Source: Treponema sp.
GTDB lineage: Bacteria; Spirochaetota; Spirochaetia; Treponematales; Treponemataceae
NCBI GenBank assembly: GCA_022510925.1
Contig: JAFLSO010000007.1
Coordinates: forward strand, 18,614-82,613
Reading direction: 5' to 3'
Length of the DNA stretch: 64,000 bases
Below, one piece after another: positions 42,513-52,011 of this stretch (position 1 is the first letter of the stretch; each line of letters starts with the position of its first letter). Below the pieces are notes generated by a model, which was not told the origin of the DNA, did not search any database, and saw only the letters and a list, made by a program, of their open reading frames with translations. The position numbers and the translations under genes are program-made.

Positions 42513-44012
42513 ATGTCAAACCCCGTTGAGAATTATCTGGCAGCCTGCGGCGGAAAGCCTGATGCCGCCATGCTTTCGTATGTGGCGGGCCTTCAGCAGA
42601 CGGCCCTGGTGGCTCCGGACATTGCCGCGAGCGTGGTGAATGAGCTTGAGAACCAGAGGAGGCACCTTAAGCTTGTGGCGAGCGAGAATTACTGCTCATT
42701 GAGCGTGCAGTCCGCCATGGGAAATCTTCTTACGGACAAATACGCTGAGGGTTTTCCCGAGCACCGCTATTACGGCGGATGTGTGAACATAGATGCGGTT
42801 GAGAATGCCGCGGCGCGTGAGGCGGAGGCCCTCTTCGGAGCGGACTATGCGTATGTGCAGCCTCATTCAGGCGCGGACGCGAATCTGGTGGCGTACTGGG
42901 CGGTCCTGAGCGCCAGGGTTGAGACTCCTGCCCTTGAGGAGCTGGGCGTAAAGTCTCTGGCGGAGCTTACCGACGCGCAGTTTGACGAGCTCAGGAAAAA
43001 GTTCGGGAACCAGAGGCTTATGGGACTGGACTACAGCTGCGGCGGGCATCTTACGCACGGCTACAGGATGAACGTGAGCGCGCGTATGTTCGAGAGCCAT
43101 CCTTACGGAGTGAGCCGCGAGACCGGGCTCCTTGATTATGACGCCATAGAGAGGCAGGCCATGGAGGTGAGGCCGCTCATACTTCTTGCGGGATACTCCG
43201 CGTATCCCAGAAAAATAAATTTCCGCCGTTTCCGTGAGATAGCGGACAAGTGCGGCGCGGTCCTTATGGTGGACATGGCGCATTTCGCGGGCCTTGTGGC
43301 GGGAAAAGTCTTTACCGATGATTACGACCCCGTTAAATGGGCGGACATTGTTACCACCACCACTCACAAGACGTTGCGTGGTCCGCGCGGAGCCATGATT
43401 CTATGCAAGGAGAGTTTCCGCGACTACGTGAACAAGGGATGCCCCATGGTGCTGGGCGGTCCTCTGGGGCACGTGATGGCGGCCAAGGCCGTGGCATTCA
43501 AGGAGGCGCGCACGCCGGAGTACAGGGAGTATGCGCTTGGCATAGTAAGGAACGCCGCCGCACTGGCAAAGGAGTGCATGGACAGGGGCATGACGCTCCA
43601 GACAGGCGGAACGGAGAATCATCTTATGCTCATAGACGTTACCACCTACGGCCTTACAGGCAAGCAGGCGGAGGCCGCGCTGTTCCAGTGCGGTGTTACG
43701 GCTAATGCGAACGCGCTGCCTTATGACAAGAACGGCGCATGGTGGACCAGCGGAATACGCGTGGGGACCCCGGGCCTTACGACTCTGGGAATGAATGAGA
43801 ACGACATGGGGGAGGTGGCATCCATAATCGACCTGGTGCTGAGGGGCACTAAGCCCGGCGTCACAAAAGAAGGGAAAACCGCCAAAGGCAAGATAGTCCT
43901 TGATCCCGGAGTTCAGGAGGAGGCGCGCAGGCGCGTGGACGCTCTGCTTGGCTCACATGTGCTTTACCCTGAGCTTGACCTGGACTTCCTTAAAAAAGAA
44001 TTCGTAAGATAA
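42513..44012 (+). CDS. glyA: Serine hydroxymethyltransferase
   Basis: 499 residues, longer than the ~420 of most bacteria because of inserts around 150-175 and at the C-terminus; the long form is known from spirochaetes and chlamydiae. PLP lysine in TTTTHKTLRGPRG near 285, folate/PLP residues in LVASENYCS near 53 and YYGGCVNIDAVE near 88, and DMAHFAGL near 253. Makes glycine and methylene-THF from serine. AAGGAG precedes the start. The next gene begins 24 nt later, so the two are probably cotranscribed. Confidence 0.94.
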   Translation: MSNPVENYLAACGGKPDAAMLSYVAGLQQTALVAPDIAASVVNELENQRRHLKLVASENYCSLSVQSAMGNLLTDKYAEGFPEHRYYGGCVNIDAVENAAAREAEALFGADYAYVQPHSGADANLVAYWAVLSARVETPALEELGVKSLAELTDAQFDELRKKFGNQRLMGLDYSCGGHLTHGYRMNVSARMFESHPYGVSRETGLLDYDAIERQAMEVRPLILLAGYSAYPRKINFRRFREIADKCGAVLMVDMAHFAGLVAGKVFTDDYDPVKWADIVTTTTHKTLRGPRGAMILCKESFRDYVNKGCPMVLGGPLGHVMAAKAVAFKEARTPEYREYALGIVRNAAALAKECMDRGMTLQTGGTENHLMLIDVTTYGLTGKQAEAALFQCGVTANANALPYDKNGAWWTSGIRVGTPGLTTLGMNENDMGEVASIIDLVLRGTKPGVTKEGKTAKGKIVLDPGVQEEARRRVDALLGSHVLYPELDLDFLKKEFVR

Positions 44013-44036
44013 GCAGGGCGCAAGGAGCATAGAATT

Positions 44037-45998
44037 ATGGTTCATGTGCAGTCACCTGTAGTGTATAAGAATTCCGCGGCCATAGTCACATCCGCTCCCG
44101 ACAACGGTAAGTTCTCCATAAAATTCCAGAGCGCTCCCGCCACGCCGTCCAAGGGGGCCTCTTATTCCACGCAGAGCGTGCGCGCCAAGGATGTCCTGTG
44201 CCTTGCCGAGGGAGAGGCGTCAAGCCTTGAGGACATGCTTAGGTTCGCGGAAGAGAGCGCTCCTAAGGCGGAGGATATATATGACCCGGAAACCGCCCTT
44301 AAGAATCCGCTGGCGTGCAGGGTAAAAGAGGCGTGGGAGCTCCTTGTCTCTGATGACGGTACGGCCCGCGAGCCTGTGGACTTTAAAGATTTGGTCTCTC
44401 TTTTTTACGGCAATCTTACGGCCACTGAGTCATGGGGACTTTTTCTGGCGCTCAAAAACACTGTCTATTTCTCGCAGAGCCTTAAGGAGCAGACGGAGGG
44501 ACGGATAGTCTTTGTGCCGCGCTCTGAGGATGAGATAAATGAGCTTCAGAGAAAAGCGGATGAGAAGGGCAATGAGGCCCGGCTCCGCGCGGAGTTCCTG
44601 GAGCGGCTCAAAAATAAAAGCCTTATCCTGCCTGACGACGGAAAATTCATGGGCGACGTGGAGGCACTGGCGCTGGGAAAAACTGACAGAAGCCGCACCA
44701 TGCATGACGCCCGCATAAAGGAGACCCCGGAGCGCGCGCACAGGCTGCTTCTGGACACAGGCCTGTGGGCCGTGACGCGCAACCCGTATCCCGTGCGCTG
44801 GGGGCTTTCCATGCAGAGCGCGTCAGAGAATCTCTCTTCGCCGCCCGATGAGGAGAGGACCAGTGTGCCGGGCATATCATACGCCATAGACAACGAGTGG
44901 TCCGCTGATCCCGATGACGCCGTGGCCTTTGACGGAGAGTATCTGTGGGTGCACATAGCGGATCCCGCCTCCACGGTTATGCCGGACAGCTCCATAGACA
45001 AGGCCGCGCGTGAGCGGGGAGCCACGCTGTATCTGCCGGAGGGAGCCTCCAGAATGCTTTGCGAGGATTCTCTGGAGGACTACGCGCTGGGGCTCACGGA
45101 AAAAAGCAGGGCGCTCAGCTTCCGCATAAGGCTCTCGGAAGACGGCTCCGTGCAGGACTGCGATGTGATGAAAACCCTCGTTAACGTAAGGCGGCTGACT
45201 TACCAGGAGGCCACCGCGCTTAAGGATACGCCGGAGTTCCTGCCGTTATTTAAAATCGCCGGGAGGAACATGGAGCGCAGGAACAGGTCAGGGGCGGTGC
45301 AGATAGACATCCCCGAGGTCCACATAAAAGTGGAGCCCGAGACAAGGAAAGTTATGATAGAGCCGGACATTCATCCCGCTGCGGCTGACATGGTCCGCGA
45401 GATGATGCTTCTTGCGGGCGAGGGCGCCGCGAAATTCGCGTTCAAGAACGGCATACCGTTCCCGTTCGTGAGCCAGGAGGCGCCTGCTATTCCCGAGGAG
45501 CTTCCTGACGGCCTTGCCAGGCAGTTCAGGCTTAGAAGATGCATGCGCCGCAGGACGGTCGGTGTCACGCCGTCCATGCACTGCGGACTGGGCATAAACA
45601 TGTACAGCCAGGTGACCAGCCCTCTCCGCCGTTACGGTGATCTTATAGCGCATCAGCAGCTGCGCGCTTTTCTGGACGGAAGAAAACTTCTGGACAAGGA
45701 CGAGGTCCTCATGCGCGTGAGCCAGGGTGACGCGGCTGCGGTGGCGGCCAGAAACGCCGAGCGTAAAAGCACACTGCACTGGACTCTGGTTTATCTTCTT
45801 CAGAATCCGGACTGGACAGGAGATGCGGTCTGCGTGGACAAAAGCGGCAGGGTGCCGCAGTGGTTCATACCCGGCCTGGGGCTTGAGACATTCTTTGCGC
45901 CGTCCTCAGATGTTCCGCTGAACGGTGTGACGCGCGTAAAGGCGGGAAGCATAAATCTCCCCGAGCTGCAGGTGGATTTCATGCAGACTGATTTGTGA
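44037..45998 (+). CDS. RNB-domain exoribonuclease (RNase II family)
   Basis: 653 residues. The RNB catalytic domain is at about 275-590: the metal-binding Asp cluster in NEWSADPDDAVAFDGEYLWVH begins near 281, and SPLRRYGDLIAHQQL near 524 completes the active site. The N-terminal 250 residues are diverged from the usual cold-shock domains and the C-terminal S1 domain is short or absent. It should degrade RNA 3' to 5'. AAGGAG lies 10 nt upstream. Follows glyA closely. Confidence 0.87.
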   Translation: MVHVQSPVVYKNSAAIVTSAPDNGKFSIKFQSAPATPSKGASYSTQSVRAKDVLCLAEGEASSLEDMLRFAEESAPKAEDIYDPETALKNPLACRVKEAWELLVSDDGTAREPVDFKDLVSLFYGNLTATESWGLFLALKNTVYFSQSLKEQTEGRIVFVPRSEDEINELQRKADEKGNEARLRAEFLERLKNKSLILPDDGKFMGDVEALALGKTDRSRTMHDARIKETPERAHRLLLDTGLWAVTRNPYPVRWGLSMQSASENLSSPPDEERTSVPGISYAIDNEWSADPDDAVAFDGEYLWVHIADPASTVMPDSSIDKAARERGATLYLPEGASRMLCEDSLEDYALGLTEKSRALSFRIRLSEDGSVQDCDVMKTLVNVRRLTYQEATALKDTPEFLPLFKIAGRNMERRNRSGAVQIDIPEVHIKVEPETRKVMIEPDIHPAAADMVREMMLLAGEGAAKFAFKNGIPFPFVSQEAPAIPEELPDGLARQFRLRRCMRRRTVGVTPSMHCGLGINMYSQVTSPLRRYGDLIAHQQLRAFLDGRKLLDKDEVLMRVSQGDAAAVAARNAERKSTLHWTLVYLLQNPDWTGDAVCVDKSGRVPQWFIPGLGLETFFAPSSDVPLNGVTRVKAGSINLPELQVDFMQTDL

Positions 45999-46157
45999 TT
46001 TCTGACATGGCGGGATTTCCTCCATTCGCCGTGCGCTCAATTTTTGTGAGCATGGCGGCAGGAATTAAGGTCATGCTGTCCTGCGCATAGAATCATCATC
46101 GTCTTTTCGCGGCAGATTTTAATTCCGTCCGCTATAGCATATCTTTAAAACCTTCGG

Positions 46158-46163
46158 TATAAT
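46158..46163 (+). promoter_or_regulatory. -10 element of lysC, predicted leaderless
   Basis: TATAAT, then 7 nt to the ATG at 46171; no ribosome site. The -35 is poor, although ATAGCA stands 18 nt upstream, as it also does at the DUF4954 promoter. Confidence 0.6.
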
Positions 46164-46170
46164 GCTCCGC

Positions 46171-47505
46171 ATGATAGTTATGAAATTCGGCGGCAGCTCC
46201 GTGGCGAGCGCGGAGCGTATCATGCACGTGGCGGAGATAATCAGTGCGTACAAGGATGACAGGCCCGTGGTGGTGCTTAGCGCTATGGGAGACACCACCG
46301 ACCATCTTCTGGAGGCCGCGGACGAGGCCGTGCAGGGCAGGGTTGACATAGATAAAATCGAGGCCCTCCACCGTGAGACCGCGGAAAGACTGGGCGTGGA
46401 TGTCCCCGAGATAGGCTCTCTTTTAAATGAGCTTAGGACACTGCTCACGGGCATATCCATGCTCAGGGAGCTCACCAGGCGCACTCGGGATTACCTTGTC
46501 TCTTTCGGAGAGCGCATGAGCGTCCGCATGATGGCGGCCTATCTTACTGAGCGAGGAATCAGCGCCAGGGCCTATGACGCATGGGACATAGGAATGCTCA
46601 GCGACTCGAATTTCATGGCGGCGGAGCTTCTGGACGATGTGTGGCGTACAATCCCCGGTCATCTGGAGCCGTATAAAAACGGCACGGAATCCAGCATCCC
46701 CATAATCACGGGATTCATAGCGAAAGACAAGAAAGGGACCATAACCACGCTCGGGCGCGGCGGCTCTGACTTGAGCGCCACGATAATAGGTGCCGCCATG
46801 GGCGCGGAAGAGATTCAGACATGGAAAGATGTGGACGGAATACTTACGGCGGATCCCAGGGTAGTGCGGGAGGCGCGTCCTGTTAGCGAGGTGACTTACG
46901 AGGAGGCGCAGGAGCTTGCAATGTTCGGCGCGCAGGTCCTGCATCCGCGCAGCATGATTCCGTGCCGCAGGACTGGCACTCCTGTAAGGGTTAAGAACAG
47001 CTACAACATAAAAAGCCCCGGCACGTTGATAGTGGAGAGGCATTCCGGCGCGACTCCTCCCGTAACGGCCATAACCAGCGTGAAGGACATAACGCTCATA
47101 GACATTCAGTCCAGCCGCATGCTTGGTGCCAGCGGATTTCTGGCGCACGTCTTCAATCAGTTTTTAAAATGGGAGATAAGCATAGACGTAATCGCCACCA
47201 GCGAGGTCTCCGTAAGCCTTACTGTGAATTCCGGCAGCGTAAGGAAAAAACTTCCCGGCCTGATGGAGGATTTAAGCCGTGTGGCGGAGGTCCATGCTAA
47301 CGGAGGCAAGGCCATAATCACCGTGATCTGCGACGCGGGCCATTCCTCCGCCATACTGCGGGACGCGTTCTCGGCGCTGAGCGGAGCGGGCATAAACGTG
47401 CAGATGATAAGCCAGGGCGCTAGCAAAGTGAACATAAGTTTCATAGTGGACAGCGCGCAGTCAGATGAAGTGGTCAAGGTCCTGCACGGCGCCTTGTTCA
47501 GATAG
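46171..47505 (+). CDS. lysC: Aspartate kinase
   Basis: 444 residues, monofunctional with two C-terminal ACT domains (about 300-444), the class III type that can be feedback-controlled by lysine or threonine. Kinase motifs: VMKFGGSSVASAERI at the start, SFGERMSVRMMAAYL near 110, and TTLGRGGSDLSATIIGAA near 192. First enzyme of the aspartate pathway; followed after 28 nt by dapB. The ATG at 46162 would lie inside the TATAAT box, so 46171 is used. Confidence 0.92.
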   Translation: MIVMKFGGSSVASAERIMHVAEIISAYKDDRPVVVLSAMGDTTDHLLEAADEAVQGRVDIDKIEALHRETAERLGVDVPEIGSLLNELRTLLTGISMLRELTRRTRDYLVSFGERMSVRMMAAYLTERGISARAYDAWDIGMLSDSNFMAAELLDDVWRTIPGHLEPYKNGTESSIPIITGFIAKDKKGTITTLGRGGSDLSATIIGAAMGAEEIQTWKDVDGILTADPRVVREARPVSEVTYEEAQELAMFGAQVLHPRSMIPCRRTGTPVRVKNSYNIKSPGTLIVERHSGATPPVTAITSVKDITLIDIQSSRMLGASGFLAHVFNQFLKWEISIDVIATSEVSVSLTVNSGSVRKKLPGLMEDLSRVAEVHANGGKAIITVICDAGHSSAILRDAFSALSGAGINVQMISQGASKVNISFIVDSAQSDEVVKVLHGALFR

Positions 47506-47533
47506 TGTATTTCGCAAGAGAGGAGGCTTTGAT

Positions 47534-48325
47534 ATGAGGATTGCGCTTGTAGGTTACGGTAAGATGGGGCACATGCTGGAGCAGACTGCGCTCGCGCTGG
47601 GAGATGAGATTGCGGCGACCATAGATGTGCTTGCGGCGGATGCCAGCGTCAGGATTCCTGCGGACGATAAGGATGCCCTTGCCGATGCCGTAGTCAGAAG
47701 CGGAGCGCAGGGCGTCATAGAGTTCACGCATCCCGGCGCGGTTATGGCTAACATAAGCGCACTTCTGCCTACCGGAATCCCCCTGGTGGTGGGCACCACG
47801 GGCTGGAACGAAAGACATGATGAGGTCGCGGAGATGGCGGCGGCGTCCGGCGGCACAGTCATGACAAGCGCCAACTTCTCCATAGGCGTGAACCTTTTCT
47901 ACCGCATAGTGCGCGAGGCAAGCTCCTTGGTGGGCCGTTTCGATGAGTACGATGTGGCCGTGTGGGAGATGCACCACAACCAGAAGGCCGACAGTCCCAG
48001 CGGCACTGCCATAGACATAGCCCGGCGGGTAATGCAGGGAAACCCGCGCAAAACCGAGATTGTGACCGACGCGTTCCATTCACGGCCCGCGCCTGAACAG
48101 CTGCACGTGTCCTCCACCAGATGCGGCTCTGTGCCGGGCACTCACACGGTGTTCTTTGACAGCGCCGCCGACACCATAGAACTCACTCATACGGCGCGCA
48201 GCCGTCAGGGGTTCGCGAGCGGAGCGGTCCATGCCATGAAGAATCTGCACAAGTTCCTGCAGGACGGAACGCTCTCTCCCGGAAAACTTTACGGCATGGC
48301 TGACGTTTTCCCCGGAATGTTCTGA
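47534..48325 (+). CDS. dapB: 4-hydroxy-tetrahydrodipicolinate reductase
   Basis: 263 residues. N-terminal dinucleotide fold IALVGYGKMGHM, then GTTGWNERH near 98 and the catalytic His/Lys segment HHNQKADSPSGTAID near 155. Supplies tetrahydrodipicolinate, the substrate of DapL encoded at the left end of the window. Start at 47534 chosen for the GAGGAGG site; the longer frame lacks one and overlaps lysC. Second gene of the lysC-dapB operon. Confidence 0.93.
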   Translation: MRIALVGYGKMGHMLEQTALALGDEIAATIDVLAADASVRIPADDKDALADAVVRSGAQGVIEFTHPGAVMANISALLPTGIPLVVGTTGWNERHDEVAEMAAASGGTVMTSANFSIGVNLFYRIVREASSLVGRFDEYDVAVWEMHHNQKADSPSGTAIDIARRVMQGNPRKTEIVTDAFHSRPAPEQLHVSSTRCGSVPGTHTVFFDSAADTIELTHTARSRQGFASGAVHAMKNLHKFLQDGTLSPGKLYGMADVFPGMF

Positions 48326-48350
48326 TGCGCTTGCCGGGCCTTTTTCTTCT
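48310..48350 (+). terminator. Weak terminator after dapB
   Basis: CCCGG (48311-48315) can pair with CCGGG (48334-48338) and is followed by TTTTTCTTCT. The 18-nt loop contains the dapB stop. Confidence 0.4.
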
Positions 48351-48453
48351 CAGGTCCGCCACGCGCATTCAGTGACATCTGTAAGTCTCCGTCCTCAAAG
48401 CTGCGCCTAAAAAAACACTGCTTTTATGCCCTCTTTATGCCGATATTTGAGGC

Positions 48454-49533
48454 ATGAAACTGTATTCATTTAGTTATCATAGAAAATGCGCCCTTATTTT
48501 TGCGGCAGTGCTCCTTTGCGCGGCCGGCACATGTTTCTCCCAGAATTCAAAGAAACATGTGGTCGCTCAGGGCGAGACATTATACAGCATAAGCCGGCAG
48601 TACGGCGTGAGCGTGGATTCTATTCTGAGCGCTAACGGCATGGGAAAGGACTCCGTCCTGAAGGCGGGCCAGAGCCTCTCCATACCTGACGGCGGTAAGG
48701 ACCCCGGGCCGTCGTCAGCGGCAGGCGCGGAATTCTCAGTGCATACGGTGCAGAAAAATGAGACCCTTTACAGCATAAGCCGCCAGTACGGAGTGAGCGT
48801 GTCGGAGCTAAGGAGCGCGAACGGCATGAGCGACTCGGACATTATAAAAGCGGGGCAGACCATTTCCATTCCTCAGGGAGGTAAGACAGGCTCCTCGGGT
48901 CAGGGCGCCTCATCCTCAAGCCAGGGCGCGGGACAGAACGCGGACCGCAAGTTCGACACGTACACAGTGCAGAAAGGCGACACCCTCTACCGCATAGCGA
49001 AAGTCAACGGAATAAGCGTGGATGAGCTGAGGAGCCTGAACAATCTTTCCAGCGAGAAGGATTTGCAGGCGGGCGCCAAGCTCAGAATCCCCGCCACCAT
49101 AGTGGACACAAGCAATGCGTCCCTTCCTGATTTACCCTCGAACGATCCGCGCGCTTACTCAAGCAGGCAGGGTGACTCAAGCCTTGCATGGCCGGTGAGG
49201 AATCCCTCCGTCACCTACATAACCGGCAAGGTCAGCGGAGTGCAGCTCAGCGCGCAGAAGAACGAGAGCGTCACCGCAATCCGCGCGGGAACAGTAATGT
49301 ATGTGGGAAACTACCGCGGCTACGGTCAGGTGATTTTCGTGCAGTCCAAGACCGGGCACATCTACGTGTATGCGGGGCTGGGCTCCATAGCGGTGAAAAA
49401 AGGTGACTATGTGGTTTTCGGCGACAATCTGGGCACCGCCGGAACCGACAGCATAAAGGGCACCAGCCAGATTTCCCTCATGGTGTTCCAGAAAAGCAAT
49501 CCCATAGATCCCGCAAAGGCGCCCCGGGGCTAG
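48454..49533 (+). CDS. Exported LysM protein with degenerate M23 (LytM) domain
   Basis: 359 residues. Signal peptide (about 1-30, ALIFAAVLLCAAG), three LysM peptidoglycan-binding domains at about 34-78, 94-138 and 166-212 separated by Ser/Gly-rich linkers, and an M23-type beta domain at about 240-359. The metal ligands of M23 are gone: where active enzymes have HxGxD, YxHL and HxH this one has KVSGVQLSA, YVYAGL and SQISLMVF. It resembles activator proteins such as EnvC and NlpD, which lack the metal and stimulate amidases at division sites. No clear ribosome site (GAGG is too close to the ATG); GATATT 6 nt upstream could be a weak -10. Confidence 0.85.
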   Translation: MKLYSFSYHRKCALIFAAVLLCAAGTCFSQNSKKHVVAQGETLYSISRQYGVSVDSILSANGMGKDSVLKAGQSLSIPDGGKDPGPSSAAGAEFSVHTVQKNETLYSISRQYGVSVSELRSANGMSDSDIIKAGQTISIPQGGKTGSSGQGASSSSQGAGQNADRKFDTYTVQKGDTLYRIAKVNGISVDELRSLNNLSSEKDLQAGAKLRIPATIVDTSNASLPDLPSNDPRAYSSRQGDSSLAWPVRNPSVTYITGKVSGVQLSAQKNESVTAIRAGTVMYVGNYRGYGQVIFVQSKTGHIYVYAGLGSIAVKKGDYVVFGDNLGTAGTDSIKGTSQISLMVFQKSNPIDPAKAPRG

Positions 49534-49597
49534 GCGCAGTCACTTTTTAATGCCGGGGACATATCGCGCGCGGACATAGGAATTTCTCACAAAAACC

Positions 49598-49626
49598 TTG
49601 AAAAATAAGCCTCTCTGGGATAGAAT
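49598..49626 (+). promoter_or_regulatory. Promoter of the 74-residue membrane protein gene
   Basis: TTGAAA (49598-49603), 17-nt spacer, TAGAAT (49621-49626); a leader with AAGGAG follows. Confidence 0.75.
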
Positions 49627-49653
49627 GAATCATCAAATGTTAAGGAGTTTTTT

Positions 49654-49878
49654 ATGGCAAGTAAAGGAAAAGACTACTTCGGACTTGGCAGGATTGTGAG
49701 CATCATTCTTGCGATTATTCCCGTGACCTCATGGCTCTTGGGTGTGTGCACACGTTTCTCTGAAAAGGCTGTTGTCGCAGGTCTTCTGCGCTTGTTCCTG
49801 GGATGGAACATCATCTGGTTAATCGACCTGATTATGATGGTTGTAAACGGAAAAATTCTGCGTCTCTTGAAATTCTAA
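49654..49878 (+). CDS. Small membrane protein, function unknown
   Basis: 74 residues with two hydrophobic segments (about 12-33 and 43-66) and basic ends (MASKGKDYFG; GKILRLLKF). Good promoter, AAGGAG ribosome site and its own terminator make it a real monocistronic gene despite its size. I recognise no family; it might be a stress or membrane-modulating peptide. Confidence 0.75.
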   Translation: MASKGKDYFGLGRIVSIILAIIPVTSWLLGVCTRFSEKAVVAGLLRLFLGWNIIWLIDLIMMVVNGKILRLLKF

Positions 49879-49902
49879 TTTTCGTTCAGGATTGCGCTCC
49901 GC

Positions 49903-49925
49903 TCCGCTTGGGGCGGATTTTTTTT
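49903..49925 (+). terminator. Terminator of the small membrane protein gene
   Basis: TCCGC/GCGGA stem (49903-49907 with 49913-49917) directly followed by T8. Confidence 0.75.
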
Positions 49926-49996
49926 GCCCCGCGGACAGCATGCCCATGAATGTCTTGTGCCCTGGAAATCAGTGGTAAAACCGCGCGGCTTCCCGC

Positions 49997-50026
49997 TTGA
50001 CTAAAGGCATTCTTACATGGTATAAG
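49997..50026 (+). promoter_or_regulatory. Promoter of the leu leader, predicted leaderless
   Basis: TTGACT (49997-50002), 18-nt spacer, TATAAG (50021-50026), then 6 nt to the leader-peptide ATG at 50033. No ribosome site. Confidence 0.7.
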
Positions 50027-50032
50027 ATTCAC

Positions 50033-50089
50033 ATGAGACGCGAGCTTCTACTACTAAGCCTATTTTTCTCTTTAATTGGCCGGAACTAG
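50033..50089 (+). CDS. leuL: Leucine leader peptide of the leuA attenuator
   Basis: An 18-codon reading frame, MRRELLLLSLFFSLIGRN, with six leucines, five of them within codons 5-10. Four use CTA, a codon rarely seen elsewhere in this window, and one uses TTA. It ends 30 nt before a strong terminator hairpin that precedes leuA. This is the design of amino-acid attenuation: ribosomes stalled on Leu codons permit an alternative RNA fold and readthrough. The promoter places the start codon at about +1, so initiation would be on a leaderless RNA. Confidence 0.85.
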   Translation: MRRELLLLSLFFSLIGRN

Positions 50090-50090
50090 G

Positions 50091-50137
50091 TGCGGTAGCG
50101 TTTTATAAAATCGTAATCCAGACCTGTTGCGACCGCA
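50091..50137 (+). promoter_or_regulatory. Antiterminator pairing for leuA
   Basis: TGCGGT (50091-50096), just after the leader stop codon, is perfectly complementary to ACCGCA (50132-50137) in the loop and 3' arm of the terminator. A ribosome at the stop codon would cover the first element; one stalled at the Leu codons would leave it free. Confidence 0.65.
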
Positions 50138-50151
50138 GCGGGTCTTTTTTT
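50120..50151 (+). terminator. leuA attenuator terminator
   Basis: 11-bp stem with two G-T wobbles (50120-50130 with 50135-50145), 4-nt loop GACC, then T6-T7. It lies between the leader peptide and leuA. Confidence 0.85.
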
Positions 50152-50214
50152 ATGCCGAGCGCAGTAAACGGGCCCGCATGTCCTTCAGGTTATGAGAATG
50201 CAAGGAGTTTTAAT

Positions 50215-51903
50215 ATGTCAAGAATGAATCCGAACGGTAAGTATGCGCCTGTGGCCGACATCCCGCTGTCAGACCGCGAGTGGCCCTCCGCCCACATCAC
50301 CAAGGCGCCTGTGTGGTGCTCGGTGGATTTGCGTGACGGGAACCAGGCTTTGGTCAATCCCATGGGAATAGAGACCAAGCTCGCTTTCTTTGACATGCTT
50401 GTGGGGCTGGGCTTCAAGGAGGTGGAGGTAGGTTTCCCCGCCGCCAGCGACACTGAGTACGAGTTCATCCGCCGCCTCATAGAGGAAAGAAGAATTCCTG
50501 ACGATGTGACAGTGCAGGTGCTGTGCCAGGCGCGGGAGCATCTGGTCAGGCGCACCATAGAGAGCATAAAGGGCGCGCCCAACGTGATTTTTCACATCTA
50601 CAACTCCACCAGCCCCGCGCAGAGAAAGTATACTTTCGGCAAAAGCAAGGAAGAGATAAAGCAGATTGCCGTGGACGGAGTCAGGTGCATAAAAAGCTGC
50701 ATGAGCCGGGAGGACAAGGACCGCATACGGCTGGAATACTCCCCCGAAAGTTTCAGCATGACAGAGATAGATTATGCCGTGGAGATTTGCGAGGCGGTCA
50801 AGAACGAGTGGGGATGCTCGCCGGAGAAAAAGATAATCCTGAACCTCCCCACCACGGTGGAGTGCTCCACTCCGAACATATACGCTGACCAGGTGGAGTA
50901 TTTCGCAAAGCATATCTCTGACCGCGACAGCGTAATCATAAGCACGCACTGCCACAATGACCGCGGAACGGGAGTGGCCAGCTGCGAGCTGGGGCTGCTT
51001 GCGGGCGCAGACCGCGTGGAGGGCTGCCTGTTCGGTAACGGCGAGCGCACGGGAAATCTAGACATAGTCAACGTGGCCCTGAACATGTTCAGCCAGGGAG
51101 TGGACCCCGGACTGGACTTTACCGACATCCTTGCGGTGGGGGAGAAATACAAGGAATTCACCGGCATGGACATTCCCCCGCGGACACCTTACATAGGCGA
51201 TCTTGTTTTCACCGCGTTCAGCGGAAGCCATCAGGATGCCATAAGAAAAGGCATGGCTTTCCGCGCGTCACAGGAGCCCTGCGCGCTGTGGGACGTTCCG
51301 TATCTTCTGATAGACCCGCACGACATAGGCCGTCAGTACGAGGGAATCATACGCATAAACAGCCAGAGCGGAAAAGGCGGGGCCGCGTACATACTGGAGC
51401 AGGACTACAAGCTTTCCCTGCCCAAGGCCATGCATCCCGCGCTCGGAGAGGCGGTCAAGGAGGCCGCGGACAAGGCGCAGAGGGAGCTTAAGGGCGATGA
51501 GATTTACGGCATATTCGAGTCTAAGTGGCTTAACGCACGGGGAAGCCTGAGGATAGTGGATTTGGCGGAGACCCATGTGGAGGGAAAAGATGGCGGCTCC
51601 ACCGGGCAGGCTTTGTGCCGCGCAGTGGTGGAATGGAACGGCACCTCATACGCGGTGGGGGCCCAGGGAAACGGTCCGCTTGACGCTTTCTGCAACGCGC
51701 TTAAGGACACTCCCGCCCCGGCGTTCAGCATCACGGCGTTCCACGAGCACAGCATAGGCACCGGAAACGACATGAGCGCGGTCGCCTACGTTCAGATTGT
51801 GCTTGAGGACGGAAGGGAGTCCTGGGGGGCCGGTAAAAGCACTAACGTGGGCCGTGCTGGCATAGACTCCGTGGTGAGCGCGCTGAATCAGCTCTCTTAC
51901 TGA
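50215..51903 (+). CDS. leuA: 2-isopropylmalate synthase, long form
   Basis: 562 residues, the long LeuA class related to fungal enzymes. Metal and acetyl-CoA residues: [11 protein letters not shown] near 38, [14 protein letters not shown] near 243 with [12 protein letters not shown] near 275, and a C-terminal regulatory domain (about 430-562) of the type that binds leucine. It commits 2-ketoisovalerate to leucine. AAGGAG lies 6 nt before the ATG at 50215; a longer frame starts inside the attenuator tail and is rejected. Controlled by the leader-peptide attenuator upstream. Confidence 0.94.
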   Translation: MSRMNPNGKYAPVADIPLSDREWPSAHITKAPVWCSVDLRDGNQALVNPMGIETKLAFFDMLVGLGFKEVEVGFPAASDTEYEFIRRLIEERRIPDDVTVQVLCQAREHLVRRTIESIKGAPNVIFHIYNSTSPAQRKYTFGKSKEEIKQIAVDGVRCIKSCMSREDKDRIRLEYSPESFSMTEIDYAVEICEAVKNEWGCSPEKKIILNLPTTVECSTPNIYADQVEYFAKHISDRDSVIISTHCHNDRGTGVASCELGLLAGADRVEGCLFGNGERTGNLDIVNVALNMFSQGVDPGLDFTDILAVGEKYKEFTGMDIPPRTPYIGDLVFTAFSGSHQDAIRKGMAFRASQEPCALWDVPYLLIDPHDIGRQYEGIIRINSQSGKGGAAYILEQDYKLSLPKAMHPALGEAVKEAADKAQRELKGDEIYGIFESKWLNARGSLRIVDLAETHVEGKDGGSTGQALCRAVVEWNGTSYAVGAQGNGPLDAFCNALKDTPAPAFSITAFHEHSIGTGNDMSAVAYVQIVLEDGRESWGAGKSTNVGRAGIDSVVSALNQLSY

Positions 51904-51906
51904 CCT

Positions 51907-51935
51907 TTAGTGCGGGCTCCCGTGTCCGCACTGAA
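51907..51935 (+). other. Hairpin after leuA without T-tract
   Basis: 9-10 bp stem (around AGTGCGG/CCGCACT), 10-nt loop, no T-run on either strand. It may protect the leuA 3' end or be a weak terminator. Confidence 0.4.
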
Positions 51936-52011
51936 TCCGCATTCATACTGGACTTCTCTTACATTGCATTCAGTCCGTGTGCGGCGTGCCTGCGGTCTGA
52001 ATGGCGTTATG

